Part shown: piece after piece, positions 23,001 through 37,700 of the stretch
Numbering within the stretch: position 1 is the first letter of the stretch
Layout: each line of letters starts with the position of its first letter
Assembly: GCA_025200525.1 (NCBI GenBank)
Contig: CM045770.1
Coordinates: 136,800,200 to 136,864,199 of the forward strand
Direction of reading: 5' to 3'
Length of the DNA stretch: 64,000 nt
Source: Camellia lanceoleosa
Lineage: Eukaryota > Streptophyta > Magnoliopsida > Ericales > Theaceae
Translations under genes and position numbers: made by a program
The notes under the pieces: generated by a model
The model's database searches: none
Told to the model about the DNA's origin: nothing
What the model saw: the letters and a program-made list of their open reading frames with translations, nothing else

Positions 23001-26000
23001 GCTCAAACCACTCAAGACCTTTTCCAGCCGTTCAACCTTTTTGGACTTTTTCGCCGGCGATTGACGGTTCCTCACTAATTTGGACCTTCTGCATTCCTTG
23101 GTGCCCTCGGTTTTTTTAGATTCTACCTCGATTATACTGTTTTTCCCTCATGGATCGCCCGGACTCCTCTAACCACCCTATTTCCGTTGTTCTTCATGGG
23201 ACTAACTATGTCTTATGGGCACAAGCCATGTCTGGGTTCCTCAAAGGAAAGAAACTTTGGCGCATCATCACTGCGGATGTGTGCAAACCCATCCAAGAAA
23301 ACACAGAATCCGCTGCCAAATATGTCGACCGTCTGGAGGATTAGAATAGTAAAAACTATCAGATCATCACTTGGCTTCGCAATACTTCTATTGCATCTAT
23401 CAGCCTTCAGTTTGGTCGGTTCCAACTTGACTTTGCTTCCTCTCCCGCCAAGGCCATCTGGGATTTTTTACAAGAACGCTATCAGACTACTGGCCTTGCT
23501 CACCAATATCAGCTTATAAGTCATCTTCACCGTATGCGCCAAGATACAACTCAGACCATTAATGATTTCCTCTCCCAAATGTATTATGTTTGGAATCAGC
23601 TCGCTCTTTCTGAACCTCCATGGTCTCATCGAGGATGTTGCCTTGTTTCTTACCGTGACCAACAAAGACTTGGTTCGCTTTCATGGCTCTCACTCCCGCT
23701 TTGAGCCAAGACGCGATCTCTCCTTCATCGCACTCCTTTACCCACTTCGAGCAAGCAATTTCAACCATCGCCGAGGAAACCAGGTTTGGTACTCTCCATC
23801 CACACCCTATGGACTCTGTTCTTGCTGCTCCCCAGATTCGGAGTTCTTCTTCACCACCTTCACTACAGAGGTCAACTGCCTGCAACTACTGTCAAAACCG
23901 CAATCTTCCGTCGTCTCATCTTCTGGTTAATTGTCCTGTTCGTCTTTGTCGGTTTTGCAACAAGACTGGCACTGGTCATCTCCAGCAAGATTGCTTCCGC
24001 AATCCCACCTGTGCCTCTCGCAATGGTCCTTCCACCGGGAATTTTTCTCGCAGCAACCCTCACCATTCTGGGACTCCGTTTAAACCAATGCCTGCTTAAC
24101 GAACTGCTACTGCTGCTGCCTCAGAGGATTTACCTTCCTCTGTCCCTATAGACCCTTTCACTCCAGTCTTCTCTCAAACAGATGTCGAAGCCATGTTTCA
24201 ACATTTTTGGCAGAATTCCGGTACTCCTGCGGAAGCAATCTTGTTGGAGATGACCAGGGCCAGTCTTGTTGCAAAAGCGACAAAAACGAACTGGACAATT
24301 AACCAGAAGATAAGATGACGGAAGACTACGGTTTTGACAGTAGTTGCAGGCAGTTGACCTTTGTAGTGAAAGTGGTGAAGGAGAACTCCGAATCTGGAGA
24401 GTAACAAGAACAGAGTCCACAGGGTGCGGATGGAGAGTACCAAACCTGGTTTCCTCTGACAGTAGTTCAGAAATTGCTTGGTCAAGAGTGGGTAAAAGAG
24501 TGCGATGAAGGAGTAATGTGCGTACTGGCTCAAAATGGGGAGTGAGAGCCATGAGAAACTGAACCAAGCGTTGTTGGTCACGGTAAGTAGTAAACAAGGC
24601 AACATCCTCAGTATGAGGCCATGGAGGTTCAGAAAGAGCGAGCTGATTCCAAACATAATACATTTGGGAGAGGAAATCATTAATGGTCTGAGTTGTATCT
24701 TGGCGCATACGGTGAAGATGACTCATAAGCTGATATTGGTGAGCAAGGCCAGTAGTCTGATAGCATTCTTGTAAAAAATCCCAGATGGCCTTGGCGGGAG
24801 AGGAAGCAGAGTTAAGTTGGAACCGACCAAACTGAAGGCTGATAGATGTAATAGAAGTATTGCGAAGCCAAGTGATGATCTAATAGTTTTTACTATCCCA
24901 ATCCTCTAGACGGTTGACATATTTGGCAGTGGATTCCGTGGTTTCTTGGATGGGTTTGCACACATCCGCAGTGATGATGCGCCAAAGTTTCTTTCCTTTG
25001 AGGAACCCAGACATGGCTTGTGCCCATAAGACATAGTTAGTCCTGTCAAGAACAACGGAAATAGGGTGGTTAGAGGAGTTCGGGCGATCCATGAGGGAAA
25101 AACAGTATGATCGAGGTAGAATCTAAAAAAACCGAGGGCACCAGGGAATGCAGAAGGTCCAAATTACTGAGGAACTGGTCTGAACTGGCCAGAAAAGTCC
25201 AAAAAAAGGGTTGAACCGGCCTGGAAAAGGTGCTGAGCCGGTTTGAGCTAAACCGGCTGGAGCCTAAGGCAAGGTGTGTGCAAGTGGCGCGAGCCGAAGG
25301 CAAAAGTGGCGCGAGGCGCGGCGAGGGACGCGCAGGCGAGAGATTTGGCCAGACGATGTAGCGTGAAGACGTGGAGAGAGATGGCTCAAGCGATGGCGTG
25401 GACGCGTGGAAAGCGAAGCGTGACGGTCGACAACAAAGATGGCGCGCGAGGGCGCCGAGAGGATCTGAGGCGCGAAGCGCGTGAGAAGATTCTGAGCATG
25501 TGAGTATGCACCGCGAAAAGTTTTGAGAAAAAAAAAAAAAAGATCTGATCAGTGATGAAGCAAAGATAACTACCAGAAAATGTGAATTTTTCTAGGTAAT
25601 GAGCTATATATGTGACGCTCTGATACCATGTAAAACAAGTTGAGAGAGGGATATTGAAAGAGAACAAACTCTGTGATTCAATATATATCAGAAACCAAAT
25701 AGAGGCTCCATTATATAGGAGTTGTGTTACAAACATCATTATGATACAATTTAATATAATAATGAAAAGGAGGCCGAAAGAAGACGGGCGACCGAAAGCA
25801 GGAAAAAGAAAAGGAATCCTATCTAAAGAATCCTATCTATCTGAGCTAGCTGTATGCATACATTAATACATTACATATTATATTAACAAATATTAACAGC
25901 CCCCCTCAAACTCAAGGAGGACAAACATCAACCAACTGGAGTTTGGAGACAAGGTCAACGAAGCGGCTAGGAGAATGAGCTTTGGTGAAGATATCAGCAG

Positions 26001-29000
26001 GTTGATCAGCAGAAGAGATTGGATGGAGATGGACAGTACCACGAATGACGTGTTGACAAATAAAATGACAGTCAATCTCAATGTGCTTGGTGCGATCATG
26101 AAAAACATCATTGTAAGCAATTTGAAGAGCGAAGAGCACTTTGATTGTCACAAAAGAGGGCAGTAGCGCCAGAGGGGGAAACACCCATGTCAGCAAGAAG
26201 CCAATGAAGTTAGAGAAGCTCCTGAGTAGTATTAGCAAGAGCACGGTATTCGGCCTTAGTACTGGAACGAGCAGTAAGAGATTGTTTCTTGCTACGCCAA
26301 GAAATAAGAGAATCACCCAAGAAAAAACAGAACCCGGTAGTAAAACGGCGGTCAGTAGGATCCTAAGCCCAAAATTGTTTTTATAGATGATTTTTCCCGT
26401 TTTACATGGTTGTTTCTTATGAAAAATCGCTCTGAGCTCAAACAACTTCATTACAATTTTGCTGCAATGGTTAAAACACAATTTTCTAAAACTATTAAGC
26501 TTTTTCGCTCCGACAATGCCATGGAATATAAAGATTTTGACTTTCTTTCCTTCCTTCAGAGTCATGGTACTCAACCTCATCGTTCCTGTCCCGGTATGTC
26601 TCAACAAAATGGACGTGCTGAACGGAAACATCGGCATATTCTTGACACTACTGGCGCTCTCCTTCTGCCTTTCTCTTGTCCGGAACATTTTTTAGAAGAG
26701 GCAACTCTCACTATTGCTTACACTATCAATTGTATCCCTACACCTATCATTTATAATCACACTCCTTATGAGTGTCTGGATGGCACCCGTCCCCCTTACA
26801 CCAACCTTAGGGTCTTTGGATCTGCCTGTTTTGTTCTTCTCCAACCTCATGAACGTACCAAACTTGAATCACGTTCCCGTCTTTGTTGCTTCTTGGGATA
26901 TGGTATTGAACATAAGGGATATCGTTGTTGGGATCCTCTCTCCCAGCGACTCTGTATCTCTCATCATGTGGTCTTTTGGAAACACAAAATGTTTTCCTCT
27001 CTCTCTCTTCCGTTTGTCCGTTCTTTCACCCTGTCTGTTTTTTACTGACCCTTCCACAGATCTATTTTCTGATGAGCTTACTCCACCGCTTCGCCACTCT
27101 CTCGAGACCGCTTTGTCTCATTGGTTCATCCCATGCACTGCCGCTCGATGGTCTCGCTTGTTTCTCTCGGGATCCTCCTCTTGGTGAGTCTCTTCCTTCG
27201 CTCCTCCTCCTCTCGCTCGACCACACCGGTAACCCAACCTTCTACTCGTCTTCGTGACTTTATTGTTGGTTCTCTCGCTTTTCTACTTATGAACCGACCT
27301 CCTATCGTGAGGCTCGCTCTAATCCTCTTTGGCAAAGATGCTATGGTGATGAATTGCGTGCTTTAGACAAAACTCATACTTGGGACATTGTTGATCTTCC
27401 TCCCGCAAGATCGCCATTGGTAAAATGGGTATACAAAATCAAAACTTGTTCTGATGGATCTATTGAGCGCTACAAAGCCCGCCTTATTGCCAAAGGCTTC
27501 AACCAAGAATATGGTATTGACTATGAGGAGACCTTTGCTCCTGTTGCTTGTCTCACCTCTGTTCGTAGCTTGATTGCTGTTGCTACCACCCGACAATGGG
27601 ATCTTTATCAATTGGACGTAAAAAATGCTTTCCTTAATGGTGTTCTTCTCGAGGAGGTCTACATGCAACCTCCCCCTGGGTCTACTTATCCACCTCATAA
27701 AGTCTGCAAACTTCAGCGTGCTTTATATAGTCTAAAACAAGCTCCACGCGCTTGGTTTGCCAAGTTTAGCTCTACTATTCATGAATGTGGTTTCACCTCC
27801 AGCTCTTATGATACTGCTCTTTTTATCTGGAAAATAGCTCAAGGGACCACCCTGCTTCTGCTTTATGTAGATGACATGATTATCACCGGTGATGATATCG
27901 ATGGTATTCTTCGCCTGAAACAGTTTCTTAGCCATCATTTCGAGATGAAAGACCTTAGTCCTCTCAGCTATTTCTTGGGTCTTGAAATCTTCCATGATTC
28001 CACGGGTTCTTTTCTCTTTCAAGCTAAGTATACCTCTGATCTTCTCACACGTGCTGGTCTTACGGATTGCAAGACTGCCTCTACTCCCCTAGAGCCTTAG
28101 AGTCGTCTTACACCACTTGATGGCACTCTTCTCTCTAATGCTACCCTATATCGTCAGCTGGTTGGCAGTCTTGTCTATCTCACTATTACTCGTCCTGATA
28201 TTGCTATGCCGTTCATATTGTCAGCAAGTTTATGTCGGCTCCTCGTACCCCTCATTATGTTGCATTAGTTCGTATCCTTCGGTATCTCAAAGGCACCCTG
28301 TTTCATGGTCTTCATTATTCCGCCCGCTCCTCTCTCTAGCTTCGTGCTTTTTCCGATGCCGATTGGGTTGGGGATCCTACTGACCGCCGCTCTACTATCG
28401 GGTTCTGTTTTTTCTTGGGTGATTCTCTTATTTCTTGGCGCAACAAGAAACAATCTCTTACTGCTCGTTCCAATACCGAGGCCGAATACCGTGCTCTTAC
28501 TGATACTACTCAGGAGGTTCTTTGGCTTCGCTGGCTTCTTGCTGACATGGGTGTTTCCCCCTCTGGCGCTACTGCCCTCTTTTGTGACAATCAAAGTGCT
28601 CTTCAAATTGCTCACAGTGATGTTTTTCATGATCGCACCAAGCACATTGAGATTGACTGCCATTTTATTCGTCAACACGTCACTCATGGTACGGTCCATC
28701 TCCATCCAATCTCTTCTGCTGATATCTTCACCAAAGCTCATTCTCCTGGCCACTTCGTTGACCTTGTCTCCAAACTCCAGTTGGTTGATGTTTGTCCTCC
28801 TTGAGTTTGAGGGGGGCTGTTAATATCTGTTAATATAATATGTAATGTATTGATGTATGTATACAGCTAGCTCAGATAGATAGGATTCTTTAGATAGGAT
28901 TCCTTTTCTTTTTCTTTTCTTTTTCCTGCTTTCGGTCGCCCGTCTTCTTTTGGCCTCCTTTTCATTATTATATTAAATTGTATCATAATGATGTTTGTAA

Positions 29001-32000
29001 CACAGCTCCTATATAATGGAGCCTCTATTTGGTTTCTGATATATATTGAATCACAGAGTTTGTTCTCTCTCAATATCCCTCTCTCAACTTGTTTTACACA
29101 TTTAATAGAGATGTAAAAGCAGGTTCAATTGCTAAAAGGATCAACGAATCCGAACAGGTCTGTCTGGGGACAAAAAAGAAGTTCTTTTAAGTGTTAACTT
29201 TTCCGTGTATGTGAAGATGAATTGTTTTATTCGAGTCTATTCCAAGTGCTATCTCTAGATTCCCTACACTTAATCTTTAGACGTTTGGTTGGGTTATAAA
29301 TATTTACTTTCTACACGTTGCAGCACATGTTGACATGTATAGGTCTAATCTCCCTTGTTCATGTTATTTGTTGTTGCCAACTGGTGATTATTAAGAGTGT
29401 TTGTCCTATCAATTAGCATCTGAATGGGTTTTGTCATTTGGTTATAATAGTTTCTCTTCGGCTGGTAAAGAAAATCAAATTCACTTGTCCAAAAAAAGAA
29501 AAAAAGAAAAAAAGGAACAGAAATTCAGATTATTTGTGTTGAGAATTCTCATTGCTTTTGGATTCTTACCACTGTTCACAAGCTTGCTTTTTGAGTGAAT
29601 TAACTACTTGTTTTTGGCTTCAATTGAGTTTAAAATTTGAACATTTATGATTGGTGGCAGGGTGAGCCAAGCTTTCACTTGTATGGATTTATTATGTGCA
29701 TAAGTGCAACTGCTGCAAGGGCCTTCAAGTCTGTTTTACAGGGTATCTTACTATCTTCTGAAGGGTAAATGCCTTATTGCTTTCATTTATTAGCAAATCA
29801 TCCGAGTAATTGCTATCTTCATACATGTACAGAATTTTCGTTGTCTATTTTCTATGGTTTTTGTTGCTTGCAGAAGATTTGTCTTATTTGGAAAATTTGT
29901 TGCAAAATGATGCTATGTAGTGGTCACATTAGTCAAAATGTAATAATATCTATAAAGGATAAATACAATGAGGGTAAAAGGGTTTTTGGTGTTCTGTAGG
30001 CTTATTGATAGGAATTAGGCCAAGGAGGGAGTACATTCCTTAATAATAACTTTTGTGCTGGCCATCCTGATGATATTAAGCCTGTTGCAAAGCCCGGATA
30101 AGTTAATAGCTGAGAACCATCAGATTCCATAGTACCTGAGTTCAAATGAGACCTGTTACTGATTGGAACTTAAATTTCAGAAGTTAATTTTCTTTTTATG
30201 AGAGAGCTGATGTGAATGATTTTGCTTCTTTGTTAATAATCAGTGTACAAACTCCAGAAAGCACGAATCCTAACTATAGAATTTGGTTAAATTGGTATAT
30301 TGATAAATATTTTAAATAAAGAATGCAATGATTTCTGAAAGGTTAGGAAATAATTTGTCTTTAATTATAATGTAAACCTGTAGAATCTAAAATAAATTTT
30401 CTTTGTACTCATTTTCCAAAACCTGCATTTGCACTGAAATGAAAGTTAATATGGAAATAGACTAGTGTGGTAAAGAAAAGAAGTTTTGTAGAATGTTAAG
30501 AATGTTCTGTGACTCAAATGCATTTTCAACCTTTCACAATGCTGTTGGGCCTAAGAAAGGGGCGTTCTTCTTATGACATCTAAATTAGACCCATGATATA
30601 CATGTATAAGGAACATTCATCATTTCATATTTACAAGGAGAGTCATGGACACAGCAGGAGACATCATTCACTAGAAAGTTATAGTTCGAGTTGAATTCTC
30701 TGGCATTGTGTGTTGTGAGGAACACCTTGTTGCTTTTGGCTTCTGACTCTAATGAGTAGCACAGACACGGATACGAGACACGATACGGACACGACACAGA
30801 CACGCGGACACGTAATTTTTTAAAAAATGGAAGACACGACATGCTGGGGACACGTTTAATATATATAATTTTATTTATATATTATATGTAAAATTAAAAA
30901 ATATATACTATTTGTATTTATTTTTATTTATTTATTTTATTTATTATATGCAAAATTAAAAATATATATACTAATTTTATTTATTTATTTTATTTATTAT
31001 ATGTAACATTAAAAAATAAATATATTATTTATATTTATTTATATTATTTAAGATCAAAAGAAAAGTTAGGAGTTATATTATTTATTTATTTATATTATTT
31101 ATTATTAGTATATAAATATATATATACGTATATTATATATATTATTAATATATAATATATAATAGAATGGAAGATACATCGATAGTCAAACAGAGGGTTG
31201 AAACACCATAGCGAGAGAGAGAGAGAGAGAGCAGCGATCGATAGTCAAAGGAGAGGTCTGAAACACCATAGCGACTGACGACCGACGAGAGACGAAGAAG
31301 AATGAAGATCGAAGAAGATGAAGAATGGAGATCGAAGAAGAAGATTGCAGAAGAAGGAGAAGATCGCAGAAGAAGATGGAAGTCGTACCTCGGATAACTG
31401 CAACAACAGCGACGACAGACCAGCGACCACCGACAAGCGAAGAGCTACCAGGTGTGCCGGCGAGCCTCTCTCTCTCTCTTTCTAGCTTCTGTTCTCTCTG
31501 TTCTTTCGAATCTAGGGTTCAACAATTTGTTCTGGTTTTGTTATTTACAAATTGATCCCACAGAAGTTTCATAAATTATGAATTTTACCCCGCCGTGTCC
31601 AAACGTGTCCCCAAGCGTGTCCAGAACGTGTCCGGTGACAAAAAATTCAAAAAAAAAAGGGGACACCTTTCACTGCGTGTCAGACACGTGTCAACCGCGT
31701 GTCCGACGCGTGTCCGTGTCCGACACGTGTCTGACACTGATACGTAGCCTTCTCCAAGGTGTCCGTGCTTCTTAGCTAATGAACCTCATTTTTTCAAGGG
31801 ATTTCAAAATTGAAAAGACTCAAAAATCAATTAGCCGTCAGTGTTGCTCATACTGCATTTGTTGCTAGAATGTCCTCCACTGCAAGAATTGGAACTCTAA
31901 CCTACCTCATCATTTCAAATGCCTTTGCCCCGGTGCTTGGCTAGTGAAACAGAAGACATAAGAAAGCTTGTTTCTCTCCATGTGTTGCTGGATACTTTGC

Positions 32001-34766
32001 TACTTCTCCTTCACTCTTAAATTGTATCTTTTATAGAAAATTATTCACTCTGTTTGTTTTCAATTTTCAGAATTCACTTTTAAGAAAATTGTATTTTTTT
32101 GTGTTCCGTATTTTTTCTTTTCACTGAATTTTTTTAATATTTTAAGCAATTTTTTTAATTTTTAGACACACTTAACATAAATACAGTTAAAAGTATAATA
32201 TTTATGAAAAAATTCTTTAAAAAAAAAAAAAGAGAATTCAGTACATTTTTTATATTTTTGTTTATTTATTAACTTTTTAAAATATTTTACTATTTAGATA
32301 TATCTAAGTAAGGTGCATCTAAAAAAATAAAAAAAAATTCTTAAAATTTTAAAAATATTCACTAAAAACAAAAAAACGCGAAAAACAAAAAAACTTAATT
32401 TCCAGAAAATTGAAAACTGAAACCAAACACACTGATTAATTTTTTTACATTTCCTTTGGCATGTCAATGAGTAAAGCTGAAGATACGTGATAATTTCTAT
32501 TTTTCTGTTCAATACACTTGTTCTTTGCTAGTGCATGATGTTTATCATAAAATGATGCTTTATTCTTTGATCTCTTTCTGTGAGCTCAGGAGACTTTTGC
32601 TCTGAATTTGCTTGTCATGCTGGATAATATAGATATTGTTATGTTATTTCTCTTATGCAAAGTTTTTTTTTGTCATATAGCTGGAGAAAGGAACTGGAAA
32701 ATTTGTTGTCTTACAGATTGTTTACATTGGATGCTTAATATAGAGTCCAGAAGTTTCTCCTTTCTTTTCCTCCATTTCTTTCAATTCAAGTGGAGCATCT
32801 TATATCTGGGAAGCTTCTAGTATCCACTTGGTATTAAAGCTAACTTTCTCTTATTGTTTCAGGGAGATGTTGAACTCCATGAATTTGTTGCTGTATATGT
32901 CCCCAATTGCTGTTCTAGTTTTATTGCCTGCAACACTTTTAATGGAGCCAGATGTGTTAGATGTCACTCTTTCGCTTGGAATGAAACACAGATTAATGTG
33001 GCTACTTCTTTCCATTAATTCAGTGGCAGCTTATTTGGCCAACTTGTCCAACTTCTTGGTGACTAAGCATACAAGTGCTCTAACACTCCAGGTTCAATTT
33101 CTCTCTCTCTCTCTCTCTCTCTCTCCCATAGGGTAATGGTGTCACAAATTTCTTGCTAAAATTGTTTGTTTCACAATAAATTACTTCGTCAAAGAAACAT
33201 ATTACAAATTTAGTTTTATTAAGCTCACGGTTGTTGAAAACAGTGTATCATTGTAGCATTACATTCCAAGATTCTGATCACAATAGGAGTGAGGTCATTT
33301 TGTTCTCCCTACAATTTTTAGGTACAATCCATATACCTGAATGGATTCATTTCAAAAATAAACCTGTCACCACCAAATAATGTTAGAGATCAATCTCAAG
33401 AATATTATAAAAGAAGGTGCCATAATTGTATTGGGCTTGTGTGTAAAATGTTAGGTTCATCTAATTCTCATACCCAAAAACACTAGGACATGGTTCAATT
33501 TAAAATTTCTTGAATATTATCAATTATTTACACTAAGATGGTGTTTACAAACCAACATAAAACTTTTTATCTATAAAAGGAGTGATGAAGATCATGGAAA
33601 GAAGAAAAAGAGCAAATTTGGAATTTCACATTAAGCACATTAGAGTATCTCCAATGGTGTTTGCTATATTAGCATTGTCATTGCTATAATTTGGCAATTT
33701 TGCCAAATTATAGTAATAGTGCTTCAATGGTGTAAAGCTATTTTAGCAAATCTTAACTGACTTTGTCTTTAATTTTGTAGGTGATGTTTGGATAAAGGTT
33801 TTTGAATATTTTTTTTATTGTTTATTTTTTATCTTTTATGATTTTTTTAAAAAAAATTCAAAAAAAATTAAATATTTGCGTTTTACCCGATTTCTTTTAT
33901 AAAAAAAAAATTAAATATATATATACATATAAACATAATTCACCTTACCATTCATATACCACTACAAAATTAAAAAACAAACATTTACCTATATATATAT
34001 ATATAATTTTACATCTATATAAAATTGTACATATATCTATATATTAAGGAAAATGGTCTTTTAAAACCCAAAGCTTGTGGAAGCTCCAACATGCCCATTC
34101 TAATTTCCTGATTTTTTAATATTTTTTTTTAAAAAAATTGACTTGGTGATTGGTGATTGGTTTATAATAATTACACTATTGACACGCAATAAATGAAATC
34201 CTAATTTCCTTACTTTTTGCATCCCCAAGAGACCCATGTAATTATGGTGTAAATGCCTCTTAATTTTTTTCTCTTAATTTTTTTGTTTTGTTTTTTGAAA
34301 AAAAAAATAAATACACACTTATTAAATTCTTTCAAACTCCTCGGTCAAACTCCATGTATTTAATTTATATATTAAAAAAAATTAAAACAAATATAACGCA
34401 ATAAATGAAATCATAATTTCCTTACTTTTTGCATTCCCAAGAGACCCATGTAATTATGGTGTAAATGCCTCTTAATTTTTTTGTTTTGTTTTTTGAAAAA
34501 AAAAAAAAAACACTTATTAAATTCTTTCAAACTCCTCGGTCAAATCCCATGTATTTAATTTATATATTAAAAAAAATTAAAATAAATATAAATATCTATA
34601 ATTAACCCGTGCATAGCACGGGTGATAGGCTAGTATATATATAATTGAGTGGGGATAATTGAGTGGGGTTCCAGATCTTTCAATGCTCCATCCATACCCC
34701 CCCCTCTCTCTCTCTCTCTCTTTCTTTCCTTTGTTTTCTTGTTATTCTTCCTCTTTTTTTTACCCT

Positions 34767-34797
<31 letters not shown>

Positions 34798-37700
34798 ACA
34801 ATCTAATCTCTTATCCCTTAAACACCTTCTCTCCCTCTGTATCGCACTCATCCATCCACCCCCATCTCTCTTTGTTTTTCTACGCAAGAGGCAGTCCTCT
34901 TCACGACTTCCCTCTCGATTCTCACCTTCTCTCTCCACAAAAATCTCAAGAAAACAAAGCAACAACCAAGATCCAACTCTATCTCCATCTTGATCCACTC
35001 TCTGAAACCTTCCAAAACTCTCCCAAATAGAAACCCCAAGTAAACCCTAAATCGAGAGAGGTTGAAACCCTAAATTGAAGATGAAGAAGAACCCGAAACC
35101 CCAAGTTAAACCTTGCACGAAGATGAAATCGTCTGAGAGAGAGAGAGAGAGAGAGAGAAGTGTTTCACCCTCACAAGGAATAGACCAATCACACAAATTC
35201 AATCTCAAATTTTCATAATAATAACTCTTCTCCTGAATCATTGAAATTACATACATATTTATAGGCTAAAGGCTCTCCTAATTCTATAAAGACTATTACT
35301 CAAATTTAGAAACTAAAAATATTTAGCAACTGCTAATATTCTAGACCAATTAATGACTTCCAATTCTACTTCAATCATAATAGGAAAATTTAATGACTTT
35401 TAATTCTACTGCAATATCAAAATTGAAAACTTGAATTTTTGACCACTAAAATTATTCTAGATATAATTTGTACACCTACCGTCTCGTAGAGTACACTGAA
35501 TGCTGGTATTTTGACCTAGAAGAGTCAAAGGTTTTAAAGCAATCTGGATAAGTCTTATATGGACATATTTATATTCTTTGAAAAAGGGCATGAGATCCTG
35601 GACATTGAGTAAATACATTAATGTATCATTATTTTCTACTGGAGCAGCATGTTCAAAAGTTTTGATAATTTTTTTACTGAAAAAATTTAAAGTACCAATC
35701 TTGTAGATGGCCTTTGGATCTACTTTTGGAATTGTCCATTTATCTAAAGCTTCTTTGACTTCCTGGTATGCAACAAGCTCTCTAACTTCTGAGGTAGAGG
35801 CTACTGTATTAGATACTGTAGGGGCTACTGTATTTTCCTCTGAAGGACCTGTACTCATTAGATTGTATGTGACCATATATGGATAATTAACATTGAATAA
35901 AACAAACTATAAAATACATTAAACATGGCTCTGATACCAATAAGAGTGCTCGACATAAGGTAAAAGGCTAAGCACGTCTGTCAACGACTTACGCTATAGA
36001 AAGTCCTAACTGCTAATCCGCAAACCGGACATACAGAGCTACGGGACTTGGGTGACGTCCCACTCAACCTCACATTATACTACCTCTCATATGGCACAAA
36101 TCCAGGAATAATAGAAATCATAGTTTTGTTTTATTTAAATTTAATTATATCATATATGGTCCATATATGATCTGTGCAGGAGGAGGAGGCCGATTGGCCC
36201 TTGCCAAAAGGCAAATTTGTTCGTTAATTAAATTCTGGATTTCGTTTATTTTATTATTAGTTTCTTCTAAATTTCTGATAAGCCAAGGATCATTCCTCTG
36301 ATCACTTATTTCTCTGTAATAGTCAAGATTAATTTTTCAATTTTTCCAAAAGTCTAATAAATCATTTAATATAACAAGTTGATATATAGACATACATTAA
36401 ATATAAAGAGAAGAAATACTTACAACCAAACCGGCAAGCTTTTTATTATAATACTTGAAACTTCAAGAAGAAACACACTGAAAAGGGAGAGAGAAAGAAA
36501 GCAGAATATAAACTGAAAACTTAAAATTTTGTGGTGCCTTCTACAAACCAGAGGCTACCTATTTATAATACAAAGGAAAAGATAACAAAGACAGGTGGCG
36601 TGTGAAGCTTTGATTAACCAGCTTAGGGTATGATATAAAATCATCCCTTATTTATAGATGAAATTAGGGATTACAAGAGAGACAATATAGGCCCCTGAGG
36701 GCATAGAATAATACAACCCCTAGTCTAATGCAACTTTCGGTGAATAAAAAATGCAACACTTTCGGCTAATATATTATATGCTAACACTCCCTCTCAAGCT
36801 GGTGCGAAGATATCTCTCATGCCCAGCTTGCCTAATATGTCATGAAATGGTTTATTCCCAACCCCCTTGGTGAGAATGTCAGCAAGTTGTTCACCGACCG
36901 ACAAAAGAGTACAAATGGTACCACTAGTGAGTTTCTCCTTAATGAAGTGGCGATCAATCTCAACATGTTTTGTCTGTCATGTTGAACTGGATTGTGGCGA
37001 TGTTGATGGCGGCCTTATTATCACAAAGATAACCGCATGAGTCCTTCCGATCAATACCTAGATCACTCAACAATAACTTGATCCATAAAAGTTCACACAC
37101 ACCTTGTGCCATAGCTCTAAACTTCGACCTGCGCTTGACACAGCAACCACATTACATTTCTTACTCCTCCCAACATCAGTATAGGCTTCCACACGAAGAT
37201 GATCATACTTTGAAAAATAAAGACCCTTACCAGAAACTTCAAGTACCTCAAGATTCTCATAATGACCTCTAGGTGAATCGATGAGGAGCATCATAAACCG
37301 ACTAACCACAGCGGCAACAAAGAATATCGGGGCGGGGAGTGAGATAGGTAAATGAGTTTACCCACTAATCGTGATAGCTTCCCCTATCAACAACTTCTCC
37401 TCCTTCATCATCCCCAATTTCGATTAGGTTCGATTGGAGTGGCACATGCCTTGCGACCAAGTATCGATTTCCTTCAACAGGTCAAGCACATATTTTCTCT
37501 GTGAGATAAATATTTCATCCTTAGAGCGAGCAACTTCAATTCCCAGAAAATACTTCAAGCTTCCCAAGTCTTTGATTTCAAACTCATTAGCTAAATATTT
37601 CTTCAATAGAGGTATTTCCTCACTATCATTGCCTGTAAGAACTATGTCATCTACATAAACAATAAGTGCTGTAGTCTTACCACGTGAGGAACGTTTCACA

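Larger units (their letters stand above)
21251..29098 (+). mobile_element. Copia element with internal inverted segment, in intron 1
   Basis: The outer LTRs are 21251-22562 (about 275 bp plus a nested 1045-bp insertion) and 28819-29098 (280 bp). They are flanked by identical 5-bp repeats CATTT at 21246-21250 and 29099-29103. A PBS (TGGTATCAAAGC, 22563) follows the first LTR, and the PPT 'gagtttgaggggggc' precedes the last. Between them are sense gag, then about 2.1 kb in reverse orientation containing gag, PBS, LTR, PPT and the RNase H end of a sibling element (24229-26360), then sense integrase, RT and RNase H. Protease and the integrase N terminus are absent. The element lies in transporter intron 1 in the same orientation as the gene. 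Confidence 0.85.

Noticed and set aside
25912..26688. A 258-codon minus-strand frame ending in copia RNase H
   Set aside because: Only the C-terminal part is real RNase H. The rest is the antisense of the plus-strand integrase read across the inversion junction, so it is a chance fusion.
34649..35030. Ser/Leu/Pro-rich and Arg/Glu-rich open frames
   Set aside because: They are translations of (CT)n/(GA)n microsatellites, with no family resemblance.
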